From Pseudomonas sp. 7SR1 (GTDB lineage Bacteria > Pseudomonadota > Gammaproteobacteria > Pseudomonadales > Pseudomonadaceae), in the NCBI RefSeq assembly GCF_900156465.1, contig NZ_LT707064.1, positions 3,487,001 to 3,551,000 on the forward strand: a DNA stretch of 64,000 bases, written 5' to 3'. Below the pieces are notes generated by a model, which saw only the letters and a program-made list of their open reading frames with translations, did not search any database and was not told the DNA's origin. Of the stretch, positions 55,340-64,000 are shown piece by piece (positions within the stretch are counted from its first letter, which is position 1; each line of letters starts with the position of its first letter). Both the position numbers and the translations under genes were made by a program.

Positions 55340-56104
55340 ATGACCAGCACTGCCCACAGTCAGGTTGTACAAAAGCAATTCGGTGAGCAGGCTGCGGCCT
55401 ACCTGAGCAGTGCCGTGCACGCCCAGGGCGCTGAGTTCGCGCTGCTACAGGCCGAACTGAAGGGACGTCCCGAGGCCCGCGTCCTGGACCTGGGCTGCGG
55501 TGCCGGTCACGTCAGTTTCCACGTGGCGCCCCTGGCCGGTGAAGTGGTGGCCTACGATCTATCCCAACAGATGTTGGATGTCGTGGCCACAGCAGCGGCC
55601 GAGCGTGGCCTGGGCAATATCAGCACGGTGCGGGGCGCCGCCGAGCGCCTGCCGTTCGCCGCCGCTGAGTTCGACTTCGTGTTCAGCCGCTATTCGGCGC
55701 ATCATTGGAGCGACCTGGGCCTGGCGCTGCGGGAAGTGCGCCGGGTACTCAAGCCGGGCGGGGTGGCGGCCTTCATCGATATCCTTTCGCCGGGTGCGCC
55801 GTTGCTGGACACCTACCTGCAGAGCGTTGAAGTGCTGCGCGACACCAGTCATGTGCGCGATTATTCGGCCGGCGAATGGTTGCGCCAGGTCAGTGAAGCG
55901 GGGTTGCACACCCGCAGCACCTCGCGCCAGCGCCTGCGCCTGGAGTACCGCTCGTGGGTCGAGCGCATGCGCACCCCCGAGGTGATGCGGGCGGCGATAC
56001 TCGAGCTGCAGCGTGCCATGGGCGACGAAGTGCGTGAATATTTTGAGATTGAGGCCGATGGTTCGTTCAGTACAGATGTACTGGTGCTGTGGGCCGAGCG
56101 ATAG
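55340..56104 (+). CDS. Class I SAM-dependent methyltransferase
   Basis: A 254-residue methyltransferase of the UbiE/BioC-like type. The SAM motif is RVLDLGCGAGHVSFHVAPLA; motif II-like DFVFSRYSAHHWSDLGLALR and the post-motif VLKPGGVAAFIDIL follow. It lies inside the leu block between leuD and leuB. The neighbours make an unrelated metabolic role possible, but the same gene order seems common in pseudomonads. The methyl acceptor is unknown. The start ATG has AAGGACATCCC upstream. Confidence 0.88.
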   Translation: MTSTAHSQVVQKQFGEQAAAYLSSAVHAQGAEFALLQAELKGRPEARVLDLGCGAGHVSFHVAPLAGEVVAYDLSQQMLDVVATAAAERGLGNISTVRGAAERLPFAAAEFDFVFSRYSAHHWSDLGLALREVRRVLKPGGVAAFIDILSPGAPLLDTYLQSVEVLRDTSHVRDYSAGEWLRQVSEAGLHTRSTSRQRLRLEYRSWVERMRTPEVMRAAILELQRAMGDEVREYFEIEADGSFSTDVLVLWAER

Positions 56105-56158
56105 CCTTTTTCCCGGCCAGCCCCAGGGGCCTGTGCCGATAGAGCAAACGAGGAATAC

Positions 56159-57241
56159 ATGAGCAAGCAGATTCTGATTCTCCCTGGTGATGGCATTGGC
56201 CCGGAAATCATGGCCGAAGCGGTCAAGGTCCTGGAGCTGGCGAACGACAAGTACGGCCTGGGCTTCGAGCTCAGCCACGACGTGATCGGCGGCGCTGCCA
56301 TCGACAAGCACGGCGTGCCCCTGGCCGATGAGACCCTGGATCGTGCCCGTGCCGCCGATGCCGTGCTGCTGGGTGCCGTGGGCGGCCCGAAATGGGACAG
56401 GATCGAGCGCGATATCCGTCCGGAACGCGGCCTGCTGAAGATTCGTGCGCAACTGGGCCTGTTCGGCAACCTGCGTCCTGCGATTCTCTACCCGCAACTG
56501 GCCGATGCTTCGAGCCTGAAGCCGGAAATCGTCTCGGGCCTGGACATCCTCATCGTCCGTGAGCTGACCGGTGGTATCTACTTCGGCGCCCCGCGTGGCA
56601 CCCGTGATCTGGATAATGGCGAGCGCCAGGCCTACGACACCTTGCCGTACAGCGAGAGTGAAATCCGCCGTATCGCCCGGGTCGGTTTCGACATGGCCCG
56701 GGTGCGTGGCAGGAAACTGTGTTCGGTGGACAAGGCCAACGTCCTGGCTTCCAGCCAACTGTGGCGCGAAGTGGTAGAGCAGGTGGCCAAGGATTATCCA
56801 GACGTCGAGCTGAGCCATATGTACGTGGATAACGCCGCCATGCAACTGGTGCGTGCGCCCAAGCAGTTCGATGTGATCGTCACCGACAATATGTTCGGTG
56901 ACATCCTGTCCGACGAAGCGTCGATGCTCACCGGTTCCATCGGCATGCTGCCGTCGGCGTCCCTGGATGCCAACAACAAGGGCATGTACGAGCCATGCCA
57001 CGGCTCGGCGCCGGACATCGCCGGGCAGGGCATCGCCAACCCGTTGGCGACCATCCTGTCGGTGTCGATGATGCTGCGCTACAGCTTCAACCTCCATGAC
57101 GCGGCGCACGCGATCGAGCAGGCCGTCAGCGTGGTGTTGGACCAGGGCTTGCGCACCGGCGACATCTGGTCGGACGGTTGTACCAAAGTCGGTACCCGGC
57201 AAATGGGCGATGCAGTAGTCGCCGCGCTGCGGAATCTGTAA
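56159..57241 (+). CDS. leuB: 3-isopropylmalate dehydrogenase
   Basis: A 360-residue isocitrate/isopropylmalate dehydrogenase-family enzyme that oxidises and decarboxylates 3-isopropylmalate with NAD. Signatures include [20 protein letters not shown], substrate Arg residues in [20 protein letters not shown], the Lys in [19 protein letters not shown], and the metal-binding [12 protein letters not shown]. The [14 protein letters not shown] motif binds the nucleotide. A hairpin terminator or attenuator separates it from asd. Confidence 0.97.
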   Translation: MSKQILILPGDGIGPEIMAEAVKVLELANDKYGLGFELSHDVIGGAAIDKHGVPLADETLDRARAADAVLLGAVGGPKWDRIERDIRPERGLLKIRAQLGLFGNLRPAILYPQLADASSLKPEIVSGLDILIVRELTGGIYFGAPRGTRDLDNGERQAYDTLPYSESEIRRIARVGFDMARVRGRKLCSVDKANVLASSQLWREVVEQVAKDYPDVELSHMYVDNAAMQLVRAPKQFDVIVTDNMFGDILSDEASMLTGSIGMLPSASLDANNKGMYEPCHGSAPDIAGQGIANPLATILSVSMMLRYSFNLHDAAHAIEQAVSVVLDQGLRTGDIWSDGCTKVGTRQMGDAVVAALRNL

Positions 57242-57247
57242 TCTTTC

Positions 57248-57278
57248 GGGCCCACCGCCAAGACGGTGGCCCACTTTT
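57248..57278 (+). terminator. Hairpin between leuB and asd
   Basis: GGGCCCACCG and CGGTGGCCC pair with a single bulge around CCAAGA, followed by ACTTTTGT. The T-tract is short, so it may terminate only partly and let some transcripts run into asd. Confidence 0.6.
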
Positions 57279-57295
57279 GTATAGGTGTAGTTGCG

Positions 57296-58408
57296 ATGAA
57301 ACGTGTAGGTCTGATCGGTTGGCGCGGCATGGTCGGTTCCGTGCTCATGCAGCGAATGCTGGAAGAGCAGGATTTCGATCTCATCGAACCGGTGTTTTTC
57401 ACCACCTCCAATGTCGGTGGCCAAGGCCCGTCCGTGGGCAAGGATACCGGTGCGCTCAAGGATGCCTACAGCATTGAGGAGCTCAAGACCCTCGACGTGA
57501 TCCTGACGTGTCAGGGCGGCGACTACACCAGCGAAGTCTTCCCCAAGCTGCGCGAAGCCGGCTGGCAGGGCTACTGGATCGACGCCGCTTCGAGCCTGCG
57601 CATGCAGGACGATGCCGTCATCATCCTCGACCCGGTGAACCGCAAGGTCATCGACCAGCAACTGGACGCGGGCACCAAGAACTACATCGGCGGCAACTGC
57701 ACCGTCAGCCTGATGCTGATGGGCCTGGGCGGCCTGTTCGAAGCCGGCCTGGTGGAGTGGATGAGCGCCATGACCTACCAGGCGGCCTCCGGTGCCGGCG
57801 CGCAGAACATGCGCGAGCTGATCAAGCAGATGGGCGCGACCCACGCCGCCGTCGCCGATGACCTGGCCAACCCGGCCAGCGCCATCCTCGACATCGACCG
57901 CAAGGTTGCCGAGGCGATGCGCAGCGACGCGTACCCGACCGAAAACTTTGGCGTGCCGCTGGCCGGCAGCCTGATCCCGTGGATCGACAAGGAACTGCCT
58001 AACGGCCAGAGCCGCGAAGAGTGGAAGGCCCAGGCTGAAACCAACAAGATCCTGGGGCGCTTCAAGAGCCCGATCCCGGTGGACGGCATCTGCGTGCGCA
58101 TCGGTGCCATGCGTTGCCACAGCCAGGCGCTGACCATCAAGCTGAACAAGGACGTGCCGATCGCCGACATCGAAGGGCTGATCAGCCAGCACAACCCTTG
58201 GGTGAAGCTGGTGCCGAACAACCGCGAAGCCAGCATGCAGGAGCTGAGCCCGACCAAGGTCACCGGCACCCTGAACGTGCCGGTGGGCCGTTTGCGCAAG
58301 CTGAACATGGGCTCGCAGTTCGTCGGCGCCTTCACGGTCGGCGACCAGTTGCTCTGGGGCGCGGCCGAGCCGCTGCGCCGCATGCTGCGGATCCTGCTCG
58401 AACGTTGA
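57296..58408 (+). CDS. asd: Aspartate-semialdehyde dehydrogenase
   Basis: A 370-residue enzyme that reduces aspartyl phosphate to aspartate semialdehyde with NADPH for lysine, methionine and threonine synthesis. It has the N-terminal [18 protein letters not shown] fingerprint, the catalytic Cys in [12 protein letters not shown], and the His/Arg substrate residues in [17 protein letters not shown] use ATG 57296; the longer frame adds ten residues that overlap the hairpin. It is the active form, unlike the next gene. Confidence 0.96.
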   Translation: MKRVGLIGWRGMVGSVLMQRMLEEQDFDLIEPVFFTTSNVGGQGPSVGKDTGALKDAYSIEELKTLDVILTCQGGDYTSEVFPKLREAGWQGYWIDAASSLRMQDDAVIILDPVNRKVIDQQLDAGTKNYIGGNCTVSLMLMGLGGLFEAGLVEWMSAMTYQAASGAGAQNMRELIKQMGATHAAVADDLANPASAILDIDRKVAEAMRSDAYPTENFGVPLAGSLIPWIDKELPNGQSREEWKAQAETNKILGRFKSPIPVDGICVRIGAMRCHSQALTIKLNKDVPIADIEGLISQHNPWVKLVPNNREASMQELSPTKVTGTLNVPVGRLRKLNMGSQFVGAFTVGDQLLWGAAEPLRRMLRILLER

Positions 58409-58429
58409 TCGGCCGCTGCTGTGAAAGAA

Positions 58430-58461
58430 CCCGTGCCTTGTGAGAGGCGCGGGTTTTTTTT
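58430..58461 (+). terminator. Intrinsic terminator after asd
   Basis: CCCGTGCCT and AGGCGCGGG pair (one G-T) around TGTGAG, followed by eight T. It lies 22 nt after the asd stop. Confidence 0.9.
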
Positions 58462-58589
58462 GGGAGACGGTTGTGTGTCAGGTCGCCCCATCGCGAGCAA
58501 GCCCAGGCACTGCAAGTCCGCCAGCCGATTGCCTGCATACCGGTCACCCGGTAAAGTGCCGCTCCCCCCGTTTTACCTGAGGTAGACCC

Positions 58590-59600
58590 ATGAGCCAGTC
58601 CTTTGATATTGCCGTGATCGGCGCCACCGGTACTGTCGGCGAAACCCTCGTCCAGATTCTTGAAGAGCGGGATTTTCCCGTCGGCAACCTGCACCTGCTG
58701 GCCAGCAGCGAGTCGGCGGGAAGCTCGGTGATGTTCCGCGGTAAAAACGTGCGGGTGCGTGAGGTCGATGAGTTCGATTTCAGCAAGGTCCAGCTGGCCT
58801 TTTTTGCCGCGGGCCCGGCCGTGACCCTGAGCTTCGCCCCGCGGGCCACGGCTGCCGGGTGTGCATTGATCGACCTGTCTGGCGCCTTGCCTGCGGAACA
58901 GGCACCGCAGATCGTGCCAGAGGCCAACGCCCATGTCCTGGCCGGGCTGGGCAAGCCGTTGCAGGTCGCCAGCCCCAGCGCTTCGGCTACGGCGCTGGCG
59001 GTAGCGCTGGCCCCCTTGCGTGAATGCCTGGACCTGCAGCGCGTCAGCCTGACCGCCAGCCTCGCTGTATCCACCCAGGGACGCGTCGCCGTCACCGAGC
59101 TGGCGCGCCAGACCGCCGAGCTGCTCAACGCCCGCCCGCTGGAGCCCACGTTCTTCGATCGGCAGATGGCATTCAACCTGCTGGCCCAGGTCGGCACGCC
59201 GGACGAGCAGGGCCATACACCGCTGGAAAAACGCCTGGTGCATGAGCTGCGGCAGGTGCTGAATCAACATTTATTAAAGATTTCCGTTACTTGCATTCAA
59301 GCCCCGGTGTTTTTCGGCGATAGCTTTAGCGTGACCTTGCAGTCCACAGCGCCTGTCGACCTGGCGAAGGTCAACGCGGCCCTGGAAGCGGCGCCCGGCA
59401 TCGAGCTGGTGGAGGCGGGCGATTATCCGACGCCTGTGGGTGACGCCGTGGGCCAGGATGTGGTTTATGTGGGGCGCGTGCGCCGCGGTATCGACGATCC
59501 GACGGAGCTCAATCTGTGGCTGACCACGGATAACGTGCGCAAGGGCGCGGCGCTCAACGCGGTGCAGGTGGCGGAGTTGTTGATAAAAGACCTGCTGTAA
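58590..59600 (+). CDS. Asd-like protein of the USG-1 type, no catalytic Cys
   Basis: A 336-residue paralogue of aspartate-semialdehyde dehydrogenase. The NAD fold opens FDIAVIGATGTVGETLVQIL. At the catalytic site Asd enzymes have NPNCxT, but this protein reads VASPSASAT, so the Cys is Ala131. The substrate His/Arg region also differs. Such USG-1-like proteins sit next to fimV and truA in pseudomonads and are probably not dehydrogenases. Role unknown; binding or regulatory. It lies between the asd terminator and fimV. Confidence 0.85.
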   Translation: MSQSFDIAVIGATGTVGETLVQILEERDFPVGNLHLLASSESAGSSVMFRGKNVRVREVDEFDFSKVQLAFFAAGPAVTLSFAPRATAAGCALIDLSGALPAEQAPQIVPEANAHVLAGLGKPLQVASPSASATALAVALAPLRECLDLQRVSLTASLAVSTQGRVAVTELARQTAELLNARPLEPTFFDRQMAFNLLAQVGTPDEQGHTPLEKRLVHELRQVLNQHLLKISVTCIQAPVFFGDSFSVTLQSTAPVDLAKVNAALEAAPGIELVEAGDYPTPVGDAVGQDVVYVGRVRRGIDDPTELNLWLTTDNVRKGAALNAVQVAELLIKDLL

Positions 59601-59810
59601 AAGATACTTGGCAACAATTTGTCGAATGATTCTAGCTGGGCGCTATGCTTGGCCAGAGTGATGAAGGCGAACCTTGCTCCCGGGGCATTCCCGGGCATGC
59701 GTGAAACGATCGCGCGCACCGTTGTTTCTGGGGGCAGTGCGCAAAGCCTCGTGGCGGCGACAACAATACCTTCTCGCTGGCCGAGGAATGTTCAAACAAA
59801 GGAAGAGGCT

Positions 59811-62426
59811 ATGGTTCAAGTTCGCAAACTGGTGTTAGCAATAGCGGCCGCCTCGGCGCTGTCCTCCGGTATGGCGCAAGCGCTCGGGCTCGGGGAATTG
59901 ACCCTGAAGTCGACGCCGAACCAGCCTCTGGTCGCCGAGATCGAGCTGCTCGATGTCCAGCAGCTGTCCGCTGCCGAAGTCGTACCGAGCCTGGCCTCGC
60001 CCGAAGACTTCGCCAAGGCCGGCATCGACCGCCAGGCTTTTCTCAACGACCTGACCTTCACCCCGGTGATCAACGCCAACGGCAAGAGCGTGCTGCGCGT
60101 GACCTCCAGCCGGCCGTTGTCCGAGCCGATGGTCAAGTTCCTGGTGCAGGTGATGTGGCCCAATGGGCGCCTGCTGCGCGACTACAGCGTCCTGCTCGAC
60201 CCGTCCAAATTCTCGCCCCAGGCTGCCGAGGCGGCCCGACCGAAACCACCCCAGGTCATATCGACACCGGTGACCGGGGCTACCAAGCCATCCCAGTACA
60301 CCACTACACCGCGCGATACCCTGTGGGAAATCGCCGCCAAGGCCCGTAACGGCGGCTCGATCCAGCAGACCATGCTGGCGATCCAGGCGCTGAACCCGAA
60401 CGCATTCATCGATGGCAACATCAACCTGCTCAAGACCGGCCAGGTGCTGCGTCTGCCCGACCCTGTGCAAAGTACTGCCTTGCCGCAGCCCCAGGCCATC
60501 GCCGAAGTGGCGGCGCAGAATGCCGCCTGGCGCCAGGGCCGCCAAGGACGCCAGGGCGTGGCGGGTACTGGCCAGCAGCAACTGGACGCGACCCGGCGCG
60601 GCCGTGGCGAAGATGCGCCGGCCCAGGCTGCCGGTCGCGACAAGCTGAGCCTGGTGTCGGCCGAGTCCGCCAAGGCCGGGGCCAAGGGCAAGGGCGCCGC
60701 CGGGGATGCCCAGGCGCTGAGCAACAAACTCGCGATCACCCAGGAAAGCCTCGATTCGGCTCGCCGTGATAACGAAGAATTGAAAAGCCGCATGGCGGAT
60801 CTGCAAAGCCAGTTGGACAAGCTGCAGCGCCTGATCGAACTGAAGAACGACCAGTTGGCCAAGATGCAGGCCGAAGGCGCCGCTGTGCCACCGGCTCCGG
60901 GATCGACCCCGGCGATGTCGGCGCAACTGACTCCGCCGCCGCCCTCGGCGCAAGCACCAGCCACTGTGCCCACACCCGCACCCCAGGCCACGCCGCAAAC
61001 GCCTCCTGAAGCCTCGCCTGGAAGTACGTCGGAAGCGACGCCAGCGGCGACGTCGACCGAGCAGAAATACAACGACCTGCTGACCAACCCGATCCTGCTG
61101 GGGTTGATCGGTGGCGGCGTGGTGCTCCTGCTTTTGCTGCTGTTGCTGCTTGCCCGTCGTCGCAAGGCGCAACAGGAAGCCGAGAAACATTTGCGCATGG
61201 CCCGAGCCCTCGAGGAGGAGGCCGACTTCTCCCCGGAGCTCGATCTGCCCCCGAGCAGCTTCGAGGGCATTGAAGTTCCACCACCGAGCGTCAAACTCGA
61301 ACCCAAGCCAGTACCTGCCCCGGCGCCCAAGCCGGCTCCGGTGGTCGCGCCTGTCGTGGTCACGCCGCCGATCGCCGCGCCACTGGTGGCTCCGGCCGCC
61401 GATCGTTTCGACGACGTTCTGCCACAGGCCCAGGCTCATATCGATCGTGGTCGCCTGAACCAGGCGGCCGACCTGCTCGAACAAGGCATCAAGGCCGAAC
61501 CGCAACGCAGCGATCTGCGCCTGAAGCTGATGGAAGTCTATGGCCAGCAGGGCGACCGTGACGCGTTCGTCGCCCAGGAGCGCCAGTTGGTGGCCAATGG
61601 CGATAACTACGCCCAGGTCGAGCAGCTCAAGAGCCGCTTCCCGGCCATGGCGGTCGCCGCCGGTGCCGGCCTGGCCGCCGCCGCAGTGGCTGCGGAACTG
61701 GACGCGCAGTACGTCAAGGATCTGCTGGAAGACACGCCGCCCACCGACGAGGAGCTCGACAGCGCCTTCGACCTGAGCCTGGATGATCTTGAAGCCGCAC
61801 CGGCGGCCACGCCGCAGCCCGAGCCGATTCCGGAGCTGGATGCATTCCCGACCGACGACGACCTGAGTTTCGAGTCGGTGCTCAAACAGCAGACCGAAGC
61901 CGCCGAAAGCCTGGACGACCTGTCGGAGTTCGACCTGGACCTGGGCGCCGATGCCCCGGCGCCAGCCTTGGCCGACGAAGATTTCCTGCTGGACCTGGAC
62001 AATGATCTCAAGGACCTGGACGTGCCGGCAGCCGAGACGCCGGCCCTGGACGATACCCCGGCCGACGACCTGGAGTTGCCGGCGGATTTCGATCTGTCCC
62101 TGGCCGACGAAATGAATGCCGGCGAGGCGCCCAAGGATCCCTTCGAGTCCGAACTGGACGATGTCAACGCGGAGCTGGAACGTCTGTCCGACAGCCTGGG
62201 CCAGCCATCCTTCACGGCTGAAGACGCCCTGGCCAGCGCCGACGAGGAGCCGGACTTCGACTTCCTCAGCGGTACCGATGAAGTCGCCACCAAGCTCGAC
62301 CTGGCCCAGGCCTACATCGATATGGGCGACAACGACGGCGCCCGGGACATCCTCGGTGAAGTCCTCAATGAAGGCGATGCCACCCAGAAGAGCGAAGCGC
62401 AGGAAATGTTGTCGCGCTTGGCGTGA
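59811..62426 (+). CDS. fimV: FimV/HubP-type polar hub protein
   Basis: An 871-residue inner-membrane protein needed for polar organisation, twitching and type IV pili in relatives. Signal peptide residues 1-24 (ASALSSGMAQA). A periplasmic FimV N-terminal domain (LGLGELTLKSTPNQPLVAEI) and a LysM-like domain (TPRDTLWEIAAKARNGGSIQ) are followed by a coiled coil (LAITQESLDSARRDNEELKS). One membrane helix (LLGLIGGGVVLLLLLLLLLA) leads to a long acidic cytoplasmic part and a terminal TPR-like FimV motif (DLAQAYIDMGDNDGARDIL). ATG 59811 has GGAAGAGG upstream; the longer frame adds 64 unlikely residues. Confidence 0.94.
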   Translation: MVQVRKLVLAIAAASALSSGMAQALGLGELTLKSTPNQPLVAEIELLDVQQLSAAEVVPSLASPEDFAKAGIDRQAFLNDLTFTPVINANGKSVLRVTSSRPLSEPMVKFLVQVMWPNGRLLRDYSVLLDPSKFSPQAAEAARPKPPQVISTPVTGATKPSQYTTTPRDTLWEIAAKARNGGSIQQTMLAIQALNPNAFIDGNINLLKTGQVLRLPDPVQSTALPQPQAIAEVAAQNAAWRQGRQGRQGVAGTGQQQLDATRRGRGEDAPAQAAGRDKLSLVSAESAKAGAKGKGAAGDAQALSNKLAITQESLDSARRDNEELKSRMADLQSQLDKLQRLIELKNDQLAKMQAEGAAVPPAPGSTPAMSAQLTPPPPSAQAPATVPTPAPQATPQTPPEASPGSTSEATPAATSTEQKYNDLLTNPILLGLIGGGVVLLLLLLLLLARRRKAQQEAEKHLRMARALEEEADFSPELDLPPSSFEGIEVPPPSVKLEPKPVPAPAPKPAPVVAPVVVTPPIAAPLVAPAADRFDDVLPQAQAHIDRGRLNQAADLLEQGIKAEPQRSDLRLKLMEVYGQQGDRDAFVAQERQLVANGDNYAQVEQLKSRFPAMAVAAGAGLAAAAVAAELDAQYVKDLLEDTPPTDEELDSAFDLSLDDLEAAPAATPQPEPIPELDAFPTDDDLSFESVLKQQTEAAESLDDLSEFDLDLGADAPAPALADEDFLLDLDNDLKDLDVPAAETPALDDTPADDLELPADFDLSLADEMNAGEAPKDPFESELDDVNAELERLSDSLGQPSFTAEDALASADEEPDFDFLSGTDEVATKLDLAQAYIDMGDNDGARDILGEVLNEGDATQKSEAQEMLSRLA

Positions 62427-62444
62427 GATGAGCGATAGACAACG

Positions 62445-62472
62445 ACGGCAGCCGGTGAGGCTGCCGTTTTTG
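62445..62472 (+). terminator. Terminator after fimV
   Basis: ACGGCAGCC-GGTGA-GGCTGCCGT (62445-62467) followed by TTTTTG. It is 18 nt beyond the fimV stop. Confidence 0.88.
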
Positions 62473-62600
62473 TTTGTGGTGGGAATTGGAGTTGGGCGCG
62501 ATGGCTCCATCCTGCCACCATAGGATCGACGGTGGCACTGGCATCCCGCCCGGCCGGCCTTATAATGCCCGCCTTTGCGTACCTCAGCAGGCTGTAATTC

Positions 62601-63455
62601 TTGGCAAACATAGATAATCCGACCGCCGAAATGGCGGCCGACGGCTTTTTCCGGATCGCCCTGGGCGTTGAATACAAAGGTTCGCGCTACCGTGGCTGGC
62701 AGCGCCAGGCCTCCGGCGTGCCGACGGTCCAGGAAATCCTGGAAAACGCGCTTTCCAAGGTCGCCGATTCGCCTGTGGCGCTGCATTGCGCCGGTCGAAC
62801 CGACGCCGGTGTGCACGCCTGTGGCCAGGTGGTGCATTTCGACACCCAGGCCGAGCGATCGATGAAAGCGTGGGTCATGGGCGCCAATATCAACCTGCCG
62901 CACGATATCAGCGTCAGTTGGGCCAAGGTGATGCCGGCGCACTTCCATGCGCGCTTCAAGGCCATCGCCCGGCGTTATCGCTACGTGATCTACAACGACC
63001 AGATCCGCCCGGCGCACCTGAACGAAGAAATCACCTGGAACCATCGTCCACTGGATGTCGAGCGCATGGCCGAGGCTGCGCAATACCTGGTGGGCGTTCA
63101 CGATTTCAGCGCCTTCCGCGCCGGCCAGTGCCAGGCCAAATCGCCGATCAAGCAATTGCATCACCTGCGTGTGACCCGTCACGGCAAGATGATCGTACTC
63201 GACATCCGCGCCAGTGCGTTCCTGCACCACATGGTGCGCAACATCGCCGGCGTGCTGATGACCATCGGTGCCGGTGAGCGGCCGGTGGAGTGGATCAAGG
63301 AAGTGCTGGACAGCCGCATCCGCCGTTCCGGTGGGGTGACGGCGCATCCGTTCGGGCTGTATCTGGTGCAGGTCGAATATCACAGAGAGTTCGAGTTGCC
63401 GGAGCGTTACATCGGGCCGCATTTCCTCACGGGCTTCTCGGAACTCGACGGCTGA
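62601..63455 (+). CDS. truA: tRNA pseudouridine(38-40) synthase
   Basis: A 284-residue enzyme that makes pseudouridine at positions 38-40 of the tRNA anticodon arm. The catalytic Asp is in [20 protein letters not shown]; other signatures are [39 protein letters not shown] and [17 protein letters not shown]. The start is read as TTG 62601 ([10 protein letters not shown]); ATG 62631 would shorten it by ten residues. It follows the fimV terminator and precedes trpF. Confidence 0.95.
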   Translation: MANIDNPTAEMAADGFFRIALGVEYKGSRYRGWQRQASGVPTVQEILENALSKVADSPVALHCAGRTDAGVHACGQVVHFDTQAERSMKAWVMGANINLPHDISVSWAKVMPAHFHARFKAIARRYRYVIYNDQIRPAHLNEEITWNHRPLDVERMAEAAQYLVGVHDFSAFRAGQCQAKSPIKQLHHLRVTRHGKMIVLDIRASAFLHHMVRNIAGVLMTIGAGERPVEWIKEVLDSRIRRSGGVTAHPFGLYLVQVEYHREFELPERYIGPHFLTGFSELDG

Positions 63456-63519
63456 CGCCCTCCGTTGCATTTGCTACCATCCGGAACTTTCACGGGATCT
63501 GCCTGAGGTTTTTCACGAC

Positions 63520-64000
63520 ATGTCAGCCGTTCGCAGCAAGATTTGCGGGATTACCCGGGTCGAGGACGCGCTGGCGGCGGTCGAGGCCGGCGCCGATGCC
63601 ATCGGGCTGGTGTTCTACGCCAGGAGTCCCCGGGCGGTGACGGTGCAGCAGGCACGAGCGATCATCCGGGCCTTGCCCCCGTTCGTGACCCCTGTCGGCC
63701 TGTTCGTCAACGCCAGCCGTTGCGAACTGGGGGAGATCCTCGACGCGGTGCCGCTGGCGCTGTTGCAATTTCATGGCGACGAGACCCCCGAGGATTGCGA
63801 GGGCTGGAATCTTCCCTATATCAAGGCGCTGCGGGTCAAGGCCGGCGACGACATCGCGGCTGGGTGCGAGGCGTTTGCCGGGGCCAGCGGGATCCTGCTG
63901 GATACCTACGTGGAAGGCGTTCCCGGCGGTACCGGTGAGGCGTTCGACTGGTCCCTGGTGCCCCGGGGGCTGAGCAAGCCGATCATCCTGGCGGGGGGGC
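63520..64000 (+). CDS. trpF: Phosphoribosylanthranilate isomerase, 3-prime partial
   Basis: The gene runs off the right edge; 160 codons are visible without a stop. It encodes a TIM-barrel isomerase of tryptophan synthesis. The catalytic Cys is in [20 protein letters not shown], the catalytic Asp in [20 protein letters not shown], and the loop [16 protein letters not shown] binds phosphate. ATG 63520 begins [11 protein letters not shown] complete copy should be about 205 residues. Confidence 0.95.
   Translation, partial: MSAVRSKICGITRVEDALAAVEAGADAIGLVFYARSPRAVTVQQARAIIRALPPFVTPVGLFVNASRCELGEILDAVPLALLQFHGDETPEDCEGWNLPYIKALRVKAGDDIAAGCEAFAGASGILLDTYVEGVPGGTGEAFDWSLVPRGLSKPIILAGG

Noticed and set aside
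59835-63470. A 1211-codon open frame on the minus strand
   Set aside because: It lies opposite fimV and truA, whose domains and starts are clear. High GC content leaves few stops on the opposite strand.

Overview
This window is a stretch of a Pseudomonas chromosome, most probably of the P. fluorescens complex. The evidence is high-GC coding sequence, pyoverdine genes with PvdS-type promoters, many GAGC-core REP palindromes between genes, and gene order that I recall from other pseudomonads (aromatic aminotransferase-uvrB-gltX; leuCD-methyltransferase-leuB-asd-usg1-fimV-truA-trpF). The species cannot be fixed from the sequence alone.

Layout. 1-1.6 kb: an AbiE-like toxin-antitoxin pair of less GC-rich DNA. 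1.6-8.4 kb: a pyoverdine block, with the PvdRT-OpmQ export system on the minus strand and an FpvI-like sigma factor plus pvdA on the plus strand; pvdR and pvdA each have a TAAAT-N16-CGT PvdS box. 8.7-13.3 kb: a BvgS-like hybrid kinase, a degenerate receiver protein and a BvgA-like regulator. 13.4-16.6 kb: a pirin, an MscS-type channel fused to a cyclic-nucleotide-binding domain, and an AhpD-like protein. 16.8-21.1 kb: fecI-fecR-fecA for ferric citrate. 21-29 kb: an MFS carrier, a DapF-like protein with both catalytic cysteines replaced by serine, codBA, an alpha/beta hydrolase, queD and a patatin. 29.1-35.2 kb: a PepSY-PepSY-response regulator-kinase operon, an antiporter and a chemoreceptor. 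35.4-44.4 kb: trhP (yegQ), an AI-2E-type permease, two small conserved-looking ORFs, tRNA-Asn, an aromatic aminotransferase, uvrB and gltX. 44.5-45.0 kb: a tandemly duplicated tRNA-Ala/tRNA-Glu unit. 45.2-52.1 kb: TetR with an alpha/beta hydrolase, a thioesterase, dusC, ibpA behind a heat-shock promoter and a ROSE-like thermometer, and a five-PAS GGDEF-EAL protein. 52.1-64 kb: a LysR regulator and the leu-asd-fimV-truA-trpF block; trpF is cut by the right edge.

How it fits together. Two iron-uptake circuits lie within 20 kb. Their ECF sigma genes share an 11-base core inside Fur-box-like sites, and the downstream pyoverdine genes carry PvdS sites instead. Most remaining genes are core metabolism, tRNA modification or signalling. 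Spacers are filled by REPIN-like inverted repeat pairs of at least three sequence types, plus two diverged copies of a separate structured repeat of about 100 bp.

No overtly novel defence or mobile system was found. The most unusual items are the Ser/Ser DapF-like protein, the PAS-less BvgS phosphorelay with its degenerate receiver and paired perfect inverted repeats, the MscS-cNMP fusion and the unnamed repeat family.
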